From the NCBI GenBank assembly GCA_024635605.1, contig JAGXIR010000185.1, positions 1-33,417 of the forward strand: a stretch of DNA of 33,417 bases, read 5' to 3'. Every line of letters starts with the position of its first letter. Within the stretch, counting starts at the first letter, position 1. The translations under genes and the position numbers were made by a program. Of the stretch, positions 15,063 to 22,849 are shown piece by piece. This stretch comes from Sunxiuqinia sp. GTDB taxonomy: Bacteria > Bacteroidota > Bacteroidia > Bacteroidales > Prolixibacteraceae. The notes under the pieces were generated by a model. That model ran no database searches and was not told the DNA's origin. It saw nothing but the letters and a program-made list of their open reading frames with translations.

Positions 15063-16895
15063 TTAGATTTCGTCTTTCTCCACGTAGAGGTTGTCGATGA
15101 TAAACTCTTGCCGGTCGGGTGTATTTTTTCCCATATAAAATTCGAGCATCTGCGAAACCGATTCGTGTTTTTTCATTTGAACCGGTTCGAGCCGGATATC
15201 GGGGCCGATGAAGTTTTTAAATTCATCGGGCGATATTTCGCCAAGCCCTTTGAATCGGGTGATTTCCGGTTTGACACCAACTGCTTTCACGGCAGCCAAC
15301 CGCTCTTCTTCGGAATAGCAATAAAATGTTTTCTGCTTATTACGCACGCGAAACAGTGGTGTTTGAAAAATAAACAGGTGTCCTTTTTTTACCAATTCAG
15401 GAAAAAACTGCAGAAAGAAGGTGATCAGCAGCAGCCGGATGTGCATCCCGTCCACGTCGGCATCGGTGGCTATAATAACCTTGCTGTAACGCAGGTCTTC
15501 CATGCTATCTTCAATGTTCAGCGCCGCTTGCAGCAAGTTGAATTCTTCATTCTCATAGACCACTTTTTTAGTCATCCCATAGGTATTCAGCGGCTTTCCT
15601 CTCAAGCTAAACACGGCTTGGGTGTTTACATCTCTCGATTTCGTGATGGAACCGCTGGCCGAATCGCCCTCGGTGATAAAAATGGAGGAATCGCTTTTGC
15701 GCTCGTGGTTGCTGTTGTAATGCACACGGCAGTCGCGCAGTTTTTTATTGTGCAGGCTTGATTTTTTAGCCCGTTGTTTTGCCAGCTTCTTAATTCCCGA
15801 AATGGCCTTGCGCTCGCGCTCCGACTCCTGAATCCGGCGCAGAAACACTTCGGCAACATCCTGGTTTTTATGAAGATAGTTATCCAGCTCTTTTTGAACG
15901 AAGGTGACAACATGATGTCGTACACTCGGACCATCGGGGCCGATATCGCGCGAACCCAGCTTTGTTTTGGTTTGCGATTCGAAAACAGGCTCCTCCACTT
16001 TGATACTAATGGCGGCAATGATTGACGCACGAATATCGGAAGGGTCAAAATCTTTTTTGTAGAAGTCGCGAACGGTTTTGACGATGGCTTCGCGGAAAGC
16101 CACCAGATGTGTTCCTCCCTGAGTGGTATGCTGTCCGTTCACAAACGAATAGTAATCCTCGCCATACTGGTTTCCGTGGGTTATGGCCACTTCAATGTCG
16201 TCACCCTTTAGGTGGATCACCGGGTAAAGTGGTTCCGCATCGAGGTTCTCCTCCAGCAAATCTTTCAATCCATTTTTCGATTGAAATTTTTCGCCATTAC
16301 ACAAAATCGTCAGTCCGGCATTCAGAAAGGAGTAATTCTTCATCATGTTTTCCACATAGTCGTTGTGGAAACGAAAGCTTCGGAAAATATCAATATCGGG
16401 TACAAAAGCCACCATCGTGCCGTTTGGCTCATCGGTTTTCCCCAAGTCCTTTTCTTCTACCACGTGGCCCCTAGAAAAGGCGATTTCCTTCACCTGTCCT
16501 TCCCGGAACGCTTTAATTACAAAGCTGCCAGACAAAGCATTTACGGCTTTGATCCCCACCCCGTTCAATCCCACGGACTTTTTGAACACCTCGGAATCGT
16601 ACTTGGCACCAGTATTCATTTTCGAAGCCACATCGAGCAGCTTGCCCAACGGAATTCCCCGGCCAAAGTCGCGTACACTGACCAGTTCGTTTGAAACCTT
16701 GACCTCAATCTTTTTTCCAAAGCCCATCATAAACTCGTCAACCGAGTTGTCCATGACTTCTTTTAAAAGCACATAAATTCCATCATCAGAGGCAGTTCCA
16801 TCTCCGAGTTTCCCAATATACATTCCGGGACGCTTCCGAATATGTTCCTGCCAATCAAGTGTTCTAATCGAACCTTCATCGTAATTAGGAGTCAT
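15063..16895 (-). CDS. parE: DNA topoisomerase IV subunit B
   Basis: ATPase and TOPRIM subunit of topoisomerase IV. The GHKL ATPase region has EVMDNSVDE (Mg/ATP), DFGRGIPLG and [14 protein letters not shown]; the transducer domain follows. The TOPRIM domain shows [10 protein letters not shown] and [15 protein letters not shown], and the C-terminal end has [19 protein letters not shown]. At 610 residues it is the usual short ParE, lacking the insert of many GyrB proteins. It is the first gene of the operon parE-parC-aroK-MBL hydrolase and is preceded by a TATATTTG box on the minus strand. Confidence 0.94.
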   Translation of the reverse strand: MTPNYDEGSIRTLDWQEHIRKRPGMYIGKLGDGTASDDGIYVLLKEVMDNSVDEFMMGFGKKIEVKVSNELVSVRDFGRGIPLGKLLDVASKMNTGAKYDSEVFKKSVGLNGVGIKAVNALSGSFVIKAFREGQVKEIAFSRGHVVEEKDLGKTDEPNGTMVAFVPDIDIFRSFRFHNDYVENMMKNYSFLNAGLTILCNGEKFQSKNGLKDLLEENLDAEPLYPVIHLKGDDIEVAITHGNQYGEDYYSFVNGQHTTQGGTHLVAFREAIVKTVRDFYKKDFDPSDIRASIIAAISIKVEEPVFESQTKTKLGSRDIGPDGPSVRHHVVTFVQKELDNYLHKNQDVAEVFLRRIQESERERKAISGIKKLAKQRAKKSSLHNKKLRDCRVHYNSNHERKSDSSIFITEGDSASGSITKSRDVNTQAVFSLRGKPLNTYGMTKKVVYENEEFNLLQAALNIEDSMEDLRYSKVIIATDADVDGMHIRLLLITFFLQFFPELVKKGHLFIFQTPLFRVRNKQKTFYCYSEEERLAAVKAVGVKPEITRFKGLGEISPDEFKNFIGPDIRLEPVQMKKHESVSQMLEFYMGKNTPDRQEFIIDNLYVEKDEI

Positions 16896-16913
16896 ACTTA
16901 TTGCAATTTATCA

Positions 16914-16921
16914 CAAATATA
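16914..16921 (-). promoter_or_regulatory. Promoter -7 box for the parE-parC-aroK operon
   Basis: On the minus strand the sequence reads TATATTTG, matching TAnnTTTG, 18 bp upstream of the parE ATG. The -33 partner is weak (TTTA with an 18-bp spacer). The transcript would have a leader of about 15 bases. The rest of 16922-17120 shows no gene or further structure. Confidence 0.5.
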
Positions 16922-17124
16922 AAGAAAACAAAACACCCTTAAAGTTTCACTATTTTGTCAATAATTAACAGACGACCGTTGAAAACTTTTGCCAGGCTCA
17001 TGCAGTCTGTAAAAATAACAATAAACCGCAATTGTTCTCACAAAATCGATTCGCAGACGCTAATATACTTTCGCTCTAAATAAGGATTGTCGCACAATTC
17101 AAAACAGAACATCTTCTTCAAAAA

Positions 17125-17159
17125 AGACAAAAAAAGGCCGTTGAGTCAATCAACGGCCT
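17125..17159 (-). terminator. Intrinsic terminator of the dps operon
   Basis: Read on the minus strand, a 9-bp stem AGGCCGTTG/CAACGGCCT (17136-17159 with a 7-base loop) is followed by a long T-rich run (17125-17135 and beyond). It lies 25 bp after the dps stop and ends the stress operon. Confidence 0.85.
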
Positions 17160-17183
17160 GTGCATTATTTCTATTTAATTGGA

Positions 17184-17675
17184 TTATTTTTCTTCCAGCC
17201 AGGAAGTAAACATCCAGTAGTATTTCTCGGTTTGTTTGACCATTGAATTAACCAAGTCGATGGTTGACACATCACCAAGATCATTGGCTGTTTCAAGCAC
17301 GTTGATCATTTGGGACAATAAGATTTCAAAGTCGCTCAAAACCTGGTCTACCATACCATCCGAACCAGGGATTCCTACTGGTTCTGCAATTTTGGATGCG
17401 TTGAGGTATTCGTGCAGAGTTGCTGTTGGTCTTGCTCCAAATACGCGCACGCGTTCAGCCAAATCATCAATATTTACTTTAGAGAAATCATAGAGCTCCT
17501 CGAATTTCTCATGCAGATCAAAAAAGTCTTTTCCCGTAACATTCCAGTGAAAGTTTCGGAGTTTCTGATAATGCACATGATAACTGGAGATCAACAAATT
17601 GATCTGACTAATCAATTCAGAGGTGTCTTTCTGATTAAATCCGAGTCTTACAACTGTTTTTTCTTTCGTTTCCAT
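17184..17675 (-). CDS. dps: Dps-family ferritin-like DNA-protection protein
   Basis: A 163-residue Dps-type mini-ferritin that forms a 12-subunit shell, oxidises and stores iron using peroxide, and protects DNA. The ferroxidase pattern is visible: NFHWNVTGKDFFDLHEKFEE (41-60, with H43, H55 and E59) followed by the acidic pair region NIDDLAERV (68-76). The N-terminal tail is short with only a few basic residues, so DNA binding through the tail is uncertain. It is the last gene of the stress operon, 41 bp after the Usp gene, and is followed at once by a strong terminator. Confidence 0.93.
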   Translation of the reverse strand: METKEKTVVRLGFNQKDTSELISQINLLISSYHVHYQKLRNFHWNVTGKDFFDLHEKFEELYDFSKVNIDDLAERVRVFGARPTATLHEYLNASKIAEPVGIPGSDGMVDQVLSDFEILLSQMINVLETANDLGDVSTIDLVNSMVKQTEKYYWMFTSWLEEK

Positions 17676-17716
17676 GGTATTTATATTTTTTCGTTCTTCA
17701 ATTTTATTTTTCGTGT

Positions 17717-18613
17717 TTAATTCAGGTTCTCTTCATGATAAATCAAAACCGGCTTATCAAAATGAGTGACCACATAATGGGTTTCTGAAGAGGAAAACAA
17801 GTCCTCGAAAAACCCTTTCTTTTCTTTCAGGATAACAATCACATCCAATGATTCATTGGTCAAGTATTTTTTCAGGGCATCGCGGACATTCTTTTCATTG
17901 GCGTGTTCAAATTTGAGATGGAATCCGCTTATACTTTCCTTAACCAGTGATTTGAATCCAATCCACTTCAGTTTTGTTTCAAAGTCGATCGTTTCCATGT
18001 TGTGGAAAATCGTCAAGTTCTTTCCGTCTGCTCCGGCGGTTATTTCTGCCAAATGCTTGATCGCCTTCAAATCCTCCGCATGGAAGGCTGTTGCAAAAAG
18101 GTAATTATTGATACTAACCGCCTGTATCTCATCGGGAATAATCAGCACCGGACAAGGGACTTTATCGATAATATTCGGGTAGTTGATTGTTCCTGTGCTT
18201 AATCCCGAGTAACTGTTATAATTACTCATCAGCAGCAAAACATCTTTTTCCTGTTCAACTGTTTTCGAAATCATATCCAATCGGCTAGTTTCAACCAACT
18301 CAATTTCATACGGAATATTTTGTGGATGCTTTTCAAAATACTCCGCCGTAATTTTTCTCATTTCCGATTCGGCCCGCTCAAAATCCGTACGAATTCCCTT
18401 TTCTACTATCTGGTAAGTTTCGCTGGTCCCGGGGACTGCTGATCCGACAAACTCGCTACCAGCGCCAACCCACTGAATATCCAGAACGTAAACAATCTTC
18501 AATTTTCGTTTTAACTGATTACTTAATGAAAACGCTGAATAAATCAGGTTTTCCATATTCTTCATGGTGTCTAGCAGTAATAGATTTGTTTTCATAACTG
18601 GTTTTTTTGCCAT
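17717..18613 (-). CDS. Tandem universal stress protein (UspA family)
   Basis: A 298-residue cytoplasmic protein with two UspA-like alpha/beta domains, about residues 8-160 and 165-298. The first ends in VPCPVLIIPDE and the second in FDKPVLIYHEEN, both the usual final strand of a Usp domain. The ATP-binding glycine pattern (GxxGxxxxxxxxxG(S/T)) is not clearly present in either half, so nucleotide binding is doubtful. Its place between the DUF1469/small-protein pair and dps supports a general-stress role. A hairpin at 18621-18644 lies just upstream. Confidence 0.85.
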   Translation of the reverse strand: MAKKPVMKTNLLLLDTMKNMENLIYSAFSLSNQLKRKLKIVYVLDIQWVGAGSEFVGSAVPGTSETYQIVEKGIRTDFERAESEMRKITAEYFEKHPQNIPYEIELVETSRLDMISKTVEQEKDVLLLMSNYNSYSGLSTGTINYPNIIDKVPCPVLIIPDEIQAVSINNYLFATAFHAEDLKAIKHLAEITAGADGKNLTIFHNMETIDFETKLKWIGFKSLVKESISGFHLKFEHANEKNVRDALKKYLTNESLDVIVILKEKKGFFEDLFSSSETHYVVTHFDKPVLIYHEENLN

Positions 18614-18620
18614 TCGTATT

Positions 18621-18644
18621 GTAGCAGGTTTTACTTTCTGCTAC
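18621..18644 (-). promoter_or_regulatory. Inverted repeat before the Usp gene
   Basis: GTAGCAG at 18621-18627 pairs with CTGCTAC at 18638-18644 around a 10-base loop, in the 63-bp gap between the 77-residue gene and usp and 7 bp from the usp start. It could form in the mRNA as a processing, stabilising or start-masking hairpin. It lacks a T-run and so is not a standard terminator. Confidence 0.4.
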
Positions 18645-18676
18645 CGGTCCTTAAACCGATATTCCTCTTCATCTGA

Positions 18677-18910
18677 TCAATCTGTCTGTTCTGTTTCCTT
18701 TTCAGTCTTTTCCTGATGTGTGCGTTTTCGAAAAAACAGGTTTAACGCAATCTTTAATCCTGTTTGGAAAGCTACTTTTCTGATGTAGCCCGAAAAATCA
18801 TGCATCGCTTCCTGCACATGATCGTTGAGTTTATCCTCCAAATGGAGCGACTTAAACCTCAGGTTCTGCTTCTTGAGTTGCAGTTCGCGCATATTTCTAA
18901 TGTTCTTCAT
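18677..18910 (-). CDS. Small basic/amphipathic protein of unknown function (YqjK-like position)
   Basis: A 77-residue protein I do not recognise by sequence. It is rich in Lys, Arg, Gln and Glu with a central stretch IRKVAFQTGLKIALNLFF that could lie on a membrane surface, and a charged tail. Its start overlaps the DUF1469 stop by 4 bp (ATGA), so it is translationally coupled and very probably real. The order YtxH-like, DUF1469, small protein matches the E. coli yqjD-yqjE-yqjK layout, which suggests a YqjK-like role; this is from position, not similarity. Confidence 0.7.
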   Translation of the reverse strand: MKNIRNMRELQLKKQNLRFKSLHLEDKLNDHVQEAMHDFSGYIRKVAFQTGLKIALNLFFRKRTHQEKTEKETEQTD

Positions 18911-19275
18911 AGTAATTCCTCCTCCTCATCATCTTCGAACAGCATAGAGGAATATTTTCTTAAAACGAAGGAGGTAATCAGCTGCTTTTTCAGCAATAAA
19001 AATAGCAGTGTTAGAAAAACCAATATTCCTACGGCAAGCAACAAACCTGTCAGATAATCATGATAAACCTGTCCATACCACGCAACAAATGCAGCAAGGC
19101 CGAAAAATAAGATTAACGCTCCGGCCATAGTCAGCAAAAGACTGCTGATGAGGTATGTTGTAATCTGGGTTACCTTACCCAACATGGTCAGTTTAACCAT
19201 GTCAATTCGCGTCTGGATGTACTTCCTCGACGCTTCACTAAGTTCGCCGATGCTATCTGATAGGTTTCTGCTCAT
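18907..19275 (-). CDS. DUF1469/phage-holin-superfamily membrane protein (YqjE-like)
   Basis: A 122-residue inner-membrane protein. The N-terminal 35 residues form an amphipathic helix (SIGELSEASRKYIQTRIDMV) typical of YqjE/DUF1469 proteins, followed by two membrane segments (about 38-65 and 72-95) and an acidic tail (EDDEEEELL). The family is annotated in databases as phage holin-like, but its members are chromosomal stress-associated proteins and there are no phage genes here. Located between the YtxH-like gene (25 bp upstream) and the 77-residue gene (4-bp overlap). Confidence 0.82.
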   Translation of the reverse strand: MSRNLSDSIGELSEASRKYIQTRIDMVKLTMLGKVTQITTYLISSLLLTMAGALILFFGLAAFVAWYGQVYHDYLTGLLLAVGILVFLTLLFLLLKKQLITSFVLRKYSSMLFEDDEEEELL

Positions 19276-19300
19276 AAATTCAAGTAATTAAATGATTCGT

Positions 19301-19588
19301 TTACTTGCCGCTCGCATCGGCTTGCGATTTCGCTTCCTTCTTAATCTTTCCTTCCACATCGTTGGTGCTCTCTTTCACATGGTCAATCATTTCATTGACC
19401 TGATCTTTGAGGCTATCCACTTTTTCTCCGATGGTCTCGGACAGATCTTCAGAAACTCGTTGAACTTTTTTCTGAATTTTTTTTCTTGTTTTTTCTCCTT
19501 TTTCCGGGGCTAATAATACTCCGGCCAAAGCACCGGCTGCTGCGCCAGCTACGAAGCCAAAAATGGCGTTTCTTGTTGCTTTACTCAT
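19301..19588 (-). CDS. YtxH-domain general stress protein
   Basis: A 95-residue protein with the YtxH signature: a glycine/alanine-rich N-terminal membrane helix FGFVAGAAAGALAGVLLAPE, then KGEKTRKKIQKK, then a long charged helix with heptad-like spacing (VDSLKDQVNEMIDHVKEST) ending ADASGK. YtxH proteins are induced by general stress in Bacillus; E. coli YqjD/ElaB are functionally comparable membrane-anchored helices. Part of the stress operon, 25 bp before the DUF1469 gene. Confidence 0.85.
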   Translation of the reverse strand: MSKATRNAIFGFVAGAAAGALAGVLLAPEKGEKTRKKIQKKVQRVSEDLSETIGEKVDSLKDQVNEMIDHVKESTNDVEGKIKKEAKSQADASGK

Positions 19589-19639
19589 GACTTTTTTTGT
19601 TTTAAATTGATTAATAAATTAAACTTTCACCTCAAATAC

Positions 19640-19822
19640 TTAAATTGATGTTTTTATCTTATCTGACGTCCGTGTACTTCTCGTTTCATCCAGCGTCTTC
19701 GTCATTTTCCCAGAAGACATGGAACCCTCTGTCCCTTGAATTATTTTCTTGTCTTCCGCCGAATACGACTTGGAATTCAAATAAAGATTCATGTTATCAA
19801 TTCTTTTTCTCAGGTTTTTCAT
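19640..19822 (-). CDS. Small hypothetical protein at the head of the stress operon
   Basis: A 60-residue hydrophilic protein with no recognisable family (MKNLRKRIDNMNLYLNSKSY at the start, then a Ser/Thr/Lys-rich tail). It has the same strand as the YtxH-like gene and ends 51 bp before it. Real coding status is likely but not certain: the ORF is short and the tail low in complexity. It would be the first gene after the 400-bp regulatory gap 19823-20225. Confidence 0.5.
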   Translation of the reverse strand: MKNLRKRIDNMNLYLNSKSYSAEDKKIIQGTEGSMSSGKMTKTLDETRSTRTSDKIKTSI

Positions 19823-20054
19823 ATGATTGAAATTATTTATTATTTATACTCCATCAGCTGACCGATGAAACGAGCACTTCAATATCTCCTTCTGTGTTTC
19901 GACTAAATATGCTCGTTCCATAGCCTCCATTTTTATATATTGACCTTACTAGTGGGAAAACCATTCCAAAAGCTTCGCAAACAAAACACACACTGAATTA
20001 CAGCATGTTATAAAATCCATCATTCAGGGGTGCAAAAAATGACAGTAGAGCTTG

Positions 20055-20071
20055 TTCCACAAATTGTGGAA
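20055..20071. promoter_or_regulatory. 17-bp perfect palindrome in the gap upstream of the stress operon
   Basis: TTCCACAA and TTGTGGAA around a central A form a perfect 8+1+8 palindrome, the shape of a dimeric regulator's site. It lies about 230 bp upstream of the 60-residue gene and 155 bp after the HdeD-like gene, in a 403-bp stretch (19823-20225) with no gene. That distance would suit an upstream activating site for an enhancer-binding protein, but I could not find a convincing sigma-54 promoter (GG and GC doublets with correct spacing) nearer the operon. Confidence 0.4.
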
Positions 20072-20225
20072 AAACCTTATCAAAGCTTGTAAAGTGGATA
20101 AAAGAAAGTGATATGCCCGGCGTAAACATCCAGCCAATTATACTGTCCGTATCAATTCCGATCGCACATTAAAATTCTGGCAGATTAGATCAGAAAGCAC
20201 ATACCGTTGTAACGAAATTCTACAG

Positions 20226-20753
20226 CTACATCCGCTTTTGGAAAGCAACGGACAACAGATTAACGATGCCATAAACCAACGCAAAAGCTCCGATGAGTGT
20301 CGCCAGGGCCAGACCGCCGCGCAAGGGCTCAAAAATCAACACCAAGCCAAACGAAAGGGCAATGATGCTATTCAAAAACAAGCCCCAACTGGTTAAGCCC
20401 GCCTTCCGCAAAGTACTAAAGGAAAAGGCCATGAGCAATCCTCCGATGAGAGCCCAAATGGCAAGAATAACAACAAAAAAGGAAATGGTGCCACCCGGAT
20501 TATAAAGAATCAGGAGGCCAATCCCCACATCAAAAAGCATTTCCAGCAGCATGGAAGGGTCGCTTCGCTTGTTACGCGACAACAAAAGTATCACGCCTGC
20601 CATAGCTCCTTTTACAAGTAATAAAACAGCAACCAGCCGAGTCATGGACACGAGGGTAAATCCAGGATAAAACAGGAGCGCCAATCCCAAAAGAACCATA
20701 ATCAGACCTCTCATCAATCCCAATGACCCCTTGTGTAATTTTTCGTTTCCCAT
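20226..20753 (-). CDS. HdeD family (DUF308) membrane protein
   Basis: A 175-residue inner-membrane protein with six hydrophobic segments in three helical pairs, as in E. coli HdeD and the DUF308 repeat family. Repeat-type glycine motifs are visible: LIMVLLGLALLFYPG, DVGIGLLILYNPGGT and LSFGLVLIFEPLRGG. HdeD is linked to acid resistance in E. coli; elsewhere the role is unknown. It lies between the phosphorelay operon and the stress operon on the same strand. A weak TAATTTTG -7 box lies at 20798-20805. Confidence 0.85.
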   Translation of the reverse strand: MGNEKLHKGSLGLMRGLIMVLLGLALLFYPGFTLVSMTRLVAVLLLVKGAMAGVILLLSRNKRSDPSMLLEMLFDVGIGLLILYNPGGTISFFVVILAIWALIGGLLMAFSFSTLRKAGLTSWGLFLNSIIALSFGLVLIFEPLRGGLALATLIGAFALVYGIVNLLSVAFQKRM

Positions 20754-20797
20754 TCGGTGACTATCTTAATGTTTATCCTTAATAATTATTTGCTGAA

Positions 20798-20805
20798 CAA
20801 AATTA
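20798..20805 (-). promoter_or_regulatory. Possible -7 box for the HdeD-like gene
   Basis: TAATTTTG on the minus strand matches TAnnTTTG and lies 44 bp upstream of the ATG at 20753. No -33 TTTG is seen at the right distance, so the call is weak. Confidence 0.3.
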
Positions 20806-20967
20806 TGCTTTTCTGGAGTTTATCCTGTTTTTCGTACTGCGATCTAATAAACATGTGCTTACAAACTCCTAAAAACAAACCACAATTCCGCAAAACATGT
20901 CAGAAAATTTTGATTTGGCTGAACGGGAAATCCGATCGTCGTGCTGGTGTGCAAAAACATCCACAGA

Positions 20968-21399
20968 CTAATGAGGGGAATTGTCCACACCCTTGCCAGC
21001 AATTAATACTTCAATAAAATCGGATGGCACAGGCTTTTCAAGGTAGGCGCTAACAAAGGAATACTGCATGGCGAGATCCCGGCTCTTTTTATCGCCCGAA
21101 CTGGCCAAAATAAAAATTTCAGGTGTTTCCATATTAGCTACAATTCGCGCAAAGCTATCCAAAAAGGCTGTTGCATCCATATCGGGCAAGTGAATGTCAA
21201 TCAAGATATAATCTGGAAAATCCTCAACCAAATGCTTCTGCTTGAGTTTTTCCAAATAACTTAACAGACCCGAAGCCTTTCGAAAGCACTTGACCTGCTC
21301 TTTTAGTGTCTGCTCCTTTAACTTGCCCCCTTCAATGCTGAAGCCTCCGGGGACATCGTCAACAATAGCTATTTTCTTCAATAAATTTGATTGCCGCAT
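20968..21399 (-). CDS. Single-domain response regulator (receiver only)
   Basis: A 143-residue receiver without output domain. Key residues are present: acidic pocket IAIVDD, phospho-acceptor aspartate in YILIDIHLPDMD, the Ser/Thr switch in ILASSGD, and the lysine in AYLEKPVP. Between the first strand and the acceptor lies a longer than usual charged stretch (GGKLKEQTLKEQVKCFRKAS). It is the third gene of the kinase/activator/receiver operon, 62 bp after the activator gene. A receiver alone next to an HPt-bearing kinase could act as phosphate sink or relay intermediate. Confidence 0.82.
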   Translation of the reverse strand: MRQSNLLKKIAIVDDVPGGFSIEGGKLKEQTLKEQVKCFRKASGLLSYLEKLKQKHLVEDFPDYILIDIHLPDMDATAFLDSFARIVANMETPEIFILASSGDKKSRDLAMQYSFVSAYLEKPVPSDFIEVLIAGKGVDNSPH

Positions 21400-21461
21400 T
21401 TTCCATCCTCCTCAATGGCTCGAAATGTCCAATATCTGTTCCAAAGAATTATCGGGATCAG

Positions 21462-22817
21462 TCAAATTTCAATACCGTATTGTTTGATTTTGTTATAAAG
21501 TGTTTTGCGATCAATTTTCAGCAAGCGGGCCGCTTTCGACTTATTAAACCCAGCTTCTTCTATGGTTCTCAAAATCAACTGTCTTTCGAATTCCGACGAA
21601 GCATCCTTCAATTTTGATTCGCCAATCTCCACAGTTTCACTGTTCACTTCCGAATCGGATGGGTAAACAATATCGCGCGGGAGACAATCCTTGGTAATCT
21701 CATTTCCGGGAGACAGCAATGCAGCGCGCTTAATCACGTTTTTCAATTCCCTGAGGTTTCCGTACCAGGGATATTTTTGCAGCACCAACTCGGCATCACT
21801 GCTAATTCGTTCAATTTGAAGCTCCAGTTCTTCGTTTGAGGCGGTTAAAAAATATTTTGCAAAAAATAAGATATCTTCCTTTCGTTCGCGGAGTGCAGGA
21901 AGATTTATCTTAAACTCATTGACCCGGTGATACAAATCTTCCCTGAAATTACTTTGATTGACTTCATCAAGCAAATCATCGTTGGTAGCCGTAATAATTC
22001 GAACATCGACCTTTTGCGCCTTATTTTCCCCAACTCTCGAAACGGTTCGCTCCTGCAAAACCCGGAGCAGGCGAACCTGGATATCGTAACTCAAATTTCC
22101 AATTTCATCCAGAAAAAGCGTGCCGCCGTTGGCTTGCTGAAAAACGCCTTCCTTATCGCGAACAGCACCGGTAAACGACCCTTTAATGTGTCCAAACAGT
22201 TCGCTGTTGGCCAGGTCTTTAGGGATCGCACCACAATCAAGCGCCACAAAAGGATGGCTGTGTCGTTTGCTATGCTGATGAATAAACCGGGCAATGTATT
22301 CTTTTCCGGTACCTGTTTCTCCCTGGATGAGGACAGACATGTTGGTAGGCGCCACCCGACGGGATAGATTAATAACTGACCGCATGTTATCACTTTTACC
22401 CATGATAAAATCGCCATCGGTGTAAATATGGTCTTGTGTTTTTCGGATTGCGGGCTTTTCTTTAGCCAGTTTTTGCCTGATTAACGCTATAATTTCTTCC
22501 TGTTGCAACGGCTTGGTTATGTAATCCTCCGCTCCCATTTTCATCAACTTAACAGCCTGCCGGATATCGGCATAGGCCGTAATAATAATCACAATGGTTG
22601 ATTGGGCAATGGCTTTAATCTTTTGAAGCAACTCCATCCCATCGGTATCGGGCAGCCGGAAATCACAAAGCACCAAGTCGAACTGGCTGTTTTTGATGGC
22701 CTCCATCCCACTCTTACCGGAAAAAGCTGTTTCCACTTTATATCCGTTGCTGGTCAGTTGTTTTTTTAGGATTTCGCAAATAAACGTATCATCATCAATG
22801 ATCAATATTTTACTCAT
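21462..22817 (-). CDS. NtrC-type sigma-54-dependent response regulator
   Basis: A 451-residue enhancer-binding protein. Receiver domain 1-120 with acidic pocket IIDDD and phospho-acceptor D52 (VLCDFRLPDTDG). AAA+ domain about 140-370 with Walker A GETGTGKE, the sigma-54 contact loop as GSFTGA (serine for the more usual alanine), Walker B GTLFLDEIG, and arginine-finger region FREDLYHRVNEF. C-terminal Fis-type helix-turn-helix (about 410-448, FNKSKAARLLKIDRKTLYNK). It activates sigma-54 promoters when phosphorylated. Directly follows the hybrid kinase gene (32-bp gap), its likely partner. Confidence 0.93.
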   Translation of the reverse strand: MSKILIIDDDTFICEILKKQLTSNGYKVETAFSGKSGMEAIKNSQFDLVLCDFRLPDTDGMELLQKIKAIAQSTIVIIITAYADIRQAVKLMKMGAEDYITKPLQQEEIIALIRQKLAKEKPAIRKTQDHIYTDGDFIMGKSDNMRSVINLSRRVAPTNMSVLIQGETGTGKEYIARFIHQHSKRHSHPFVALDCGAIPKDLANSELFGHIKGSFTGAVRDKEGVFQQANGGTLFLDEIGNLSYDIQVRLLRVLQERTVSRVGENKAQKVDVRIITATNDDLLDEVNQSNFREDLYHRVNEFKINLPALRERKEDILFFAKYFLTASNEELELQIERISSDAELVLQKYPWYGNLRELKNVIKRAALLSPGNEITKDCLPRDIVYPSDSEVNSETVEIGESKLKDASSEFERQLILRTIEEAGFNKSKAARLLKIDRKTLYNKIKQYGIEI

Positions 22818-22849
22818 ATAGCTATATCTGTTAAGGTCGCGGACCTATT

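Noticed and set aside
14976-15761. Plus-strand ORF of 261 codons opposite parE
   Set aside because: Overlaps the TOPRIM-coding part of parE antisense and has a shadow-like Phe/His/Val-rich composition.
18907-19275. Phage holin, hence prophage remnant
   Set aside because: The family name is historical; no other phage genes are present and the context is a stress operon.
19823-20225. Sigma-54 promoter upstream of the stress operon
   Set aside because: I checked GG...GC doublets on the minus strand; candidates such as those near 20030-20045 had the wrong spacing (10, 11, 13 or 14 instead of 12).
21462-22817. GSFTGA in place of GAFTGA as a sign of a sigma-54-independent activator
   Set aside because: The Ala-to-Ser variant is, as I recall, found in functional enhancer-binding proteins, and all other motifs are intact.
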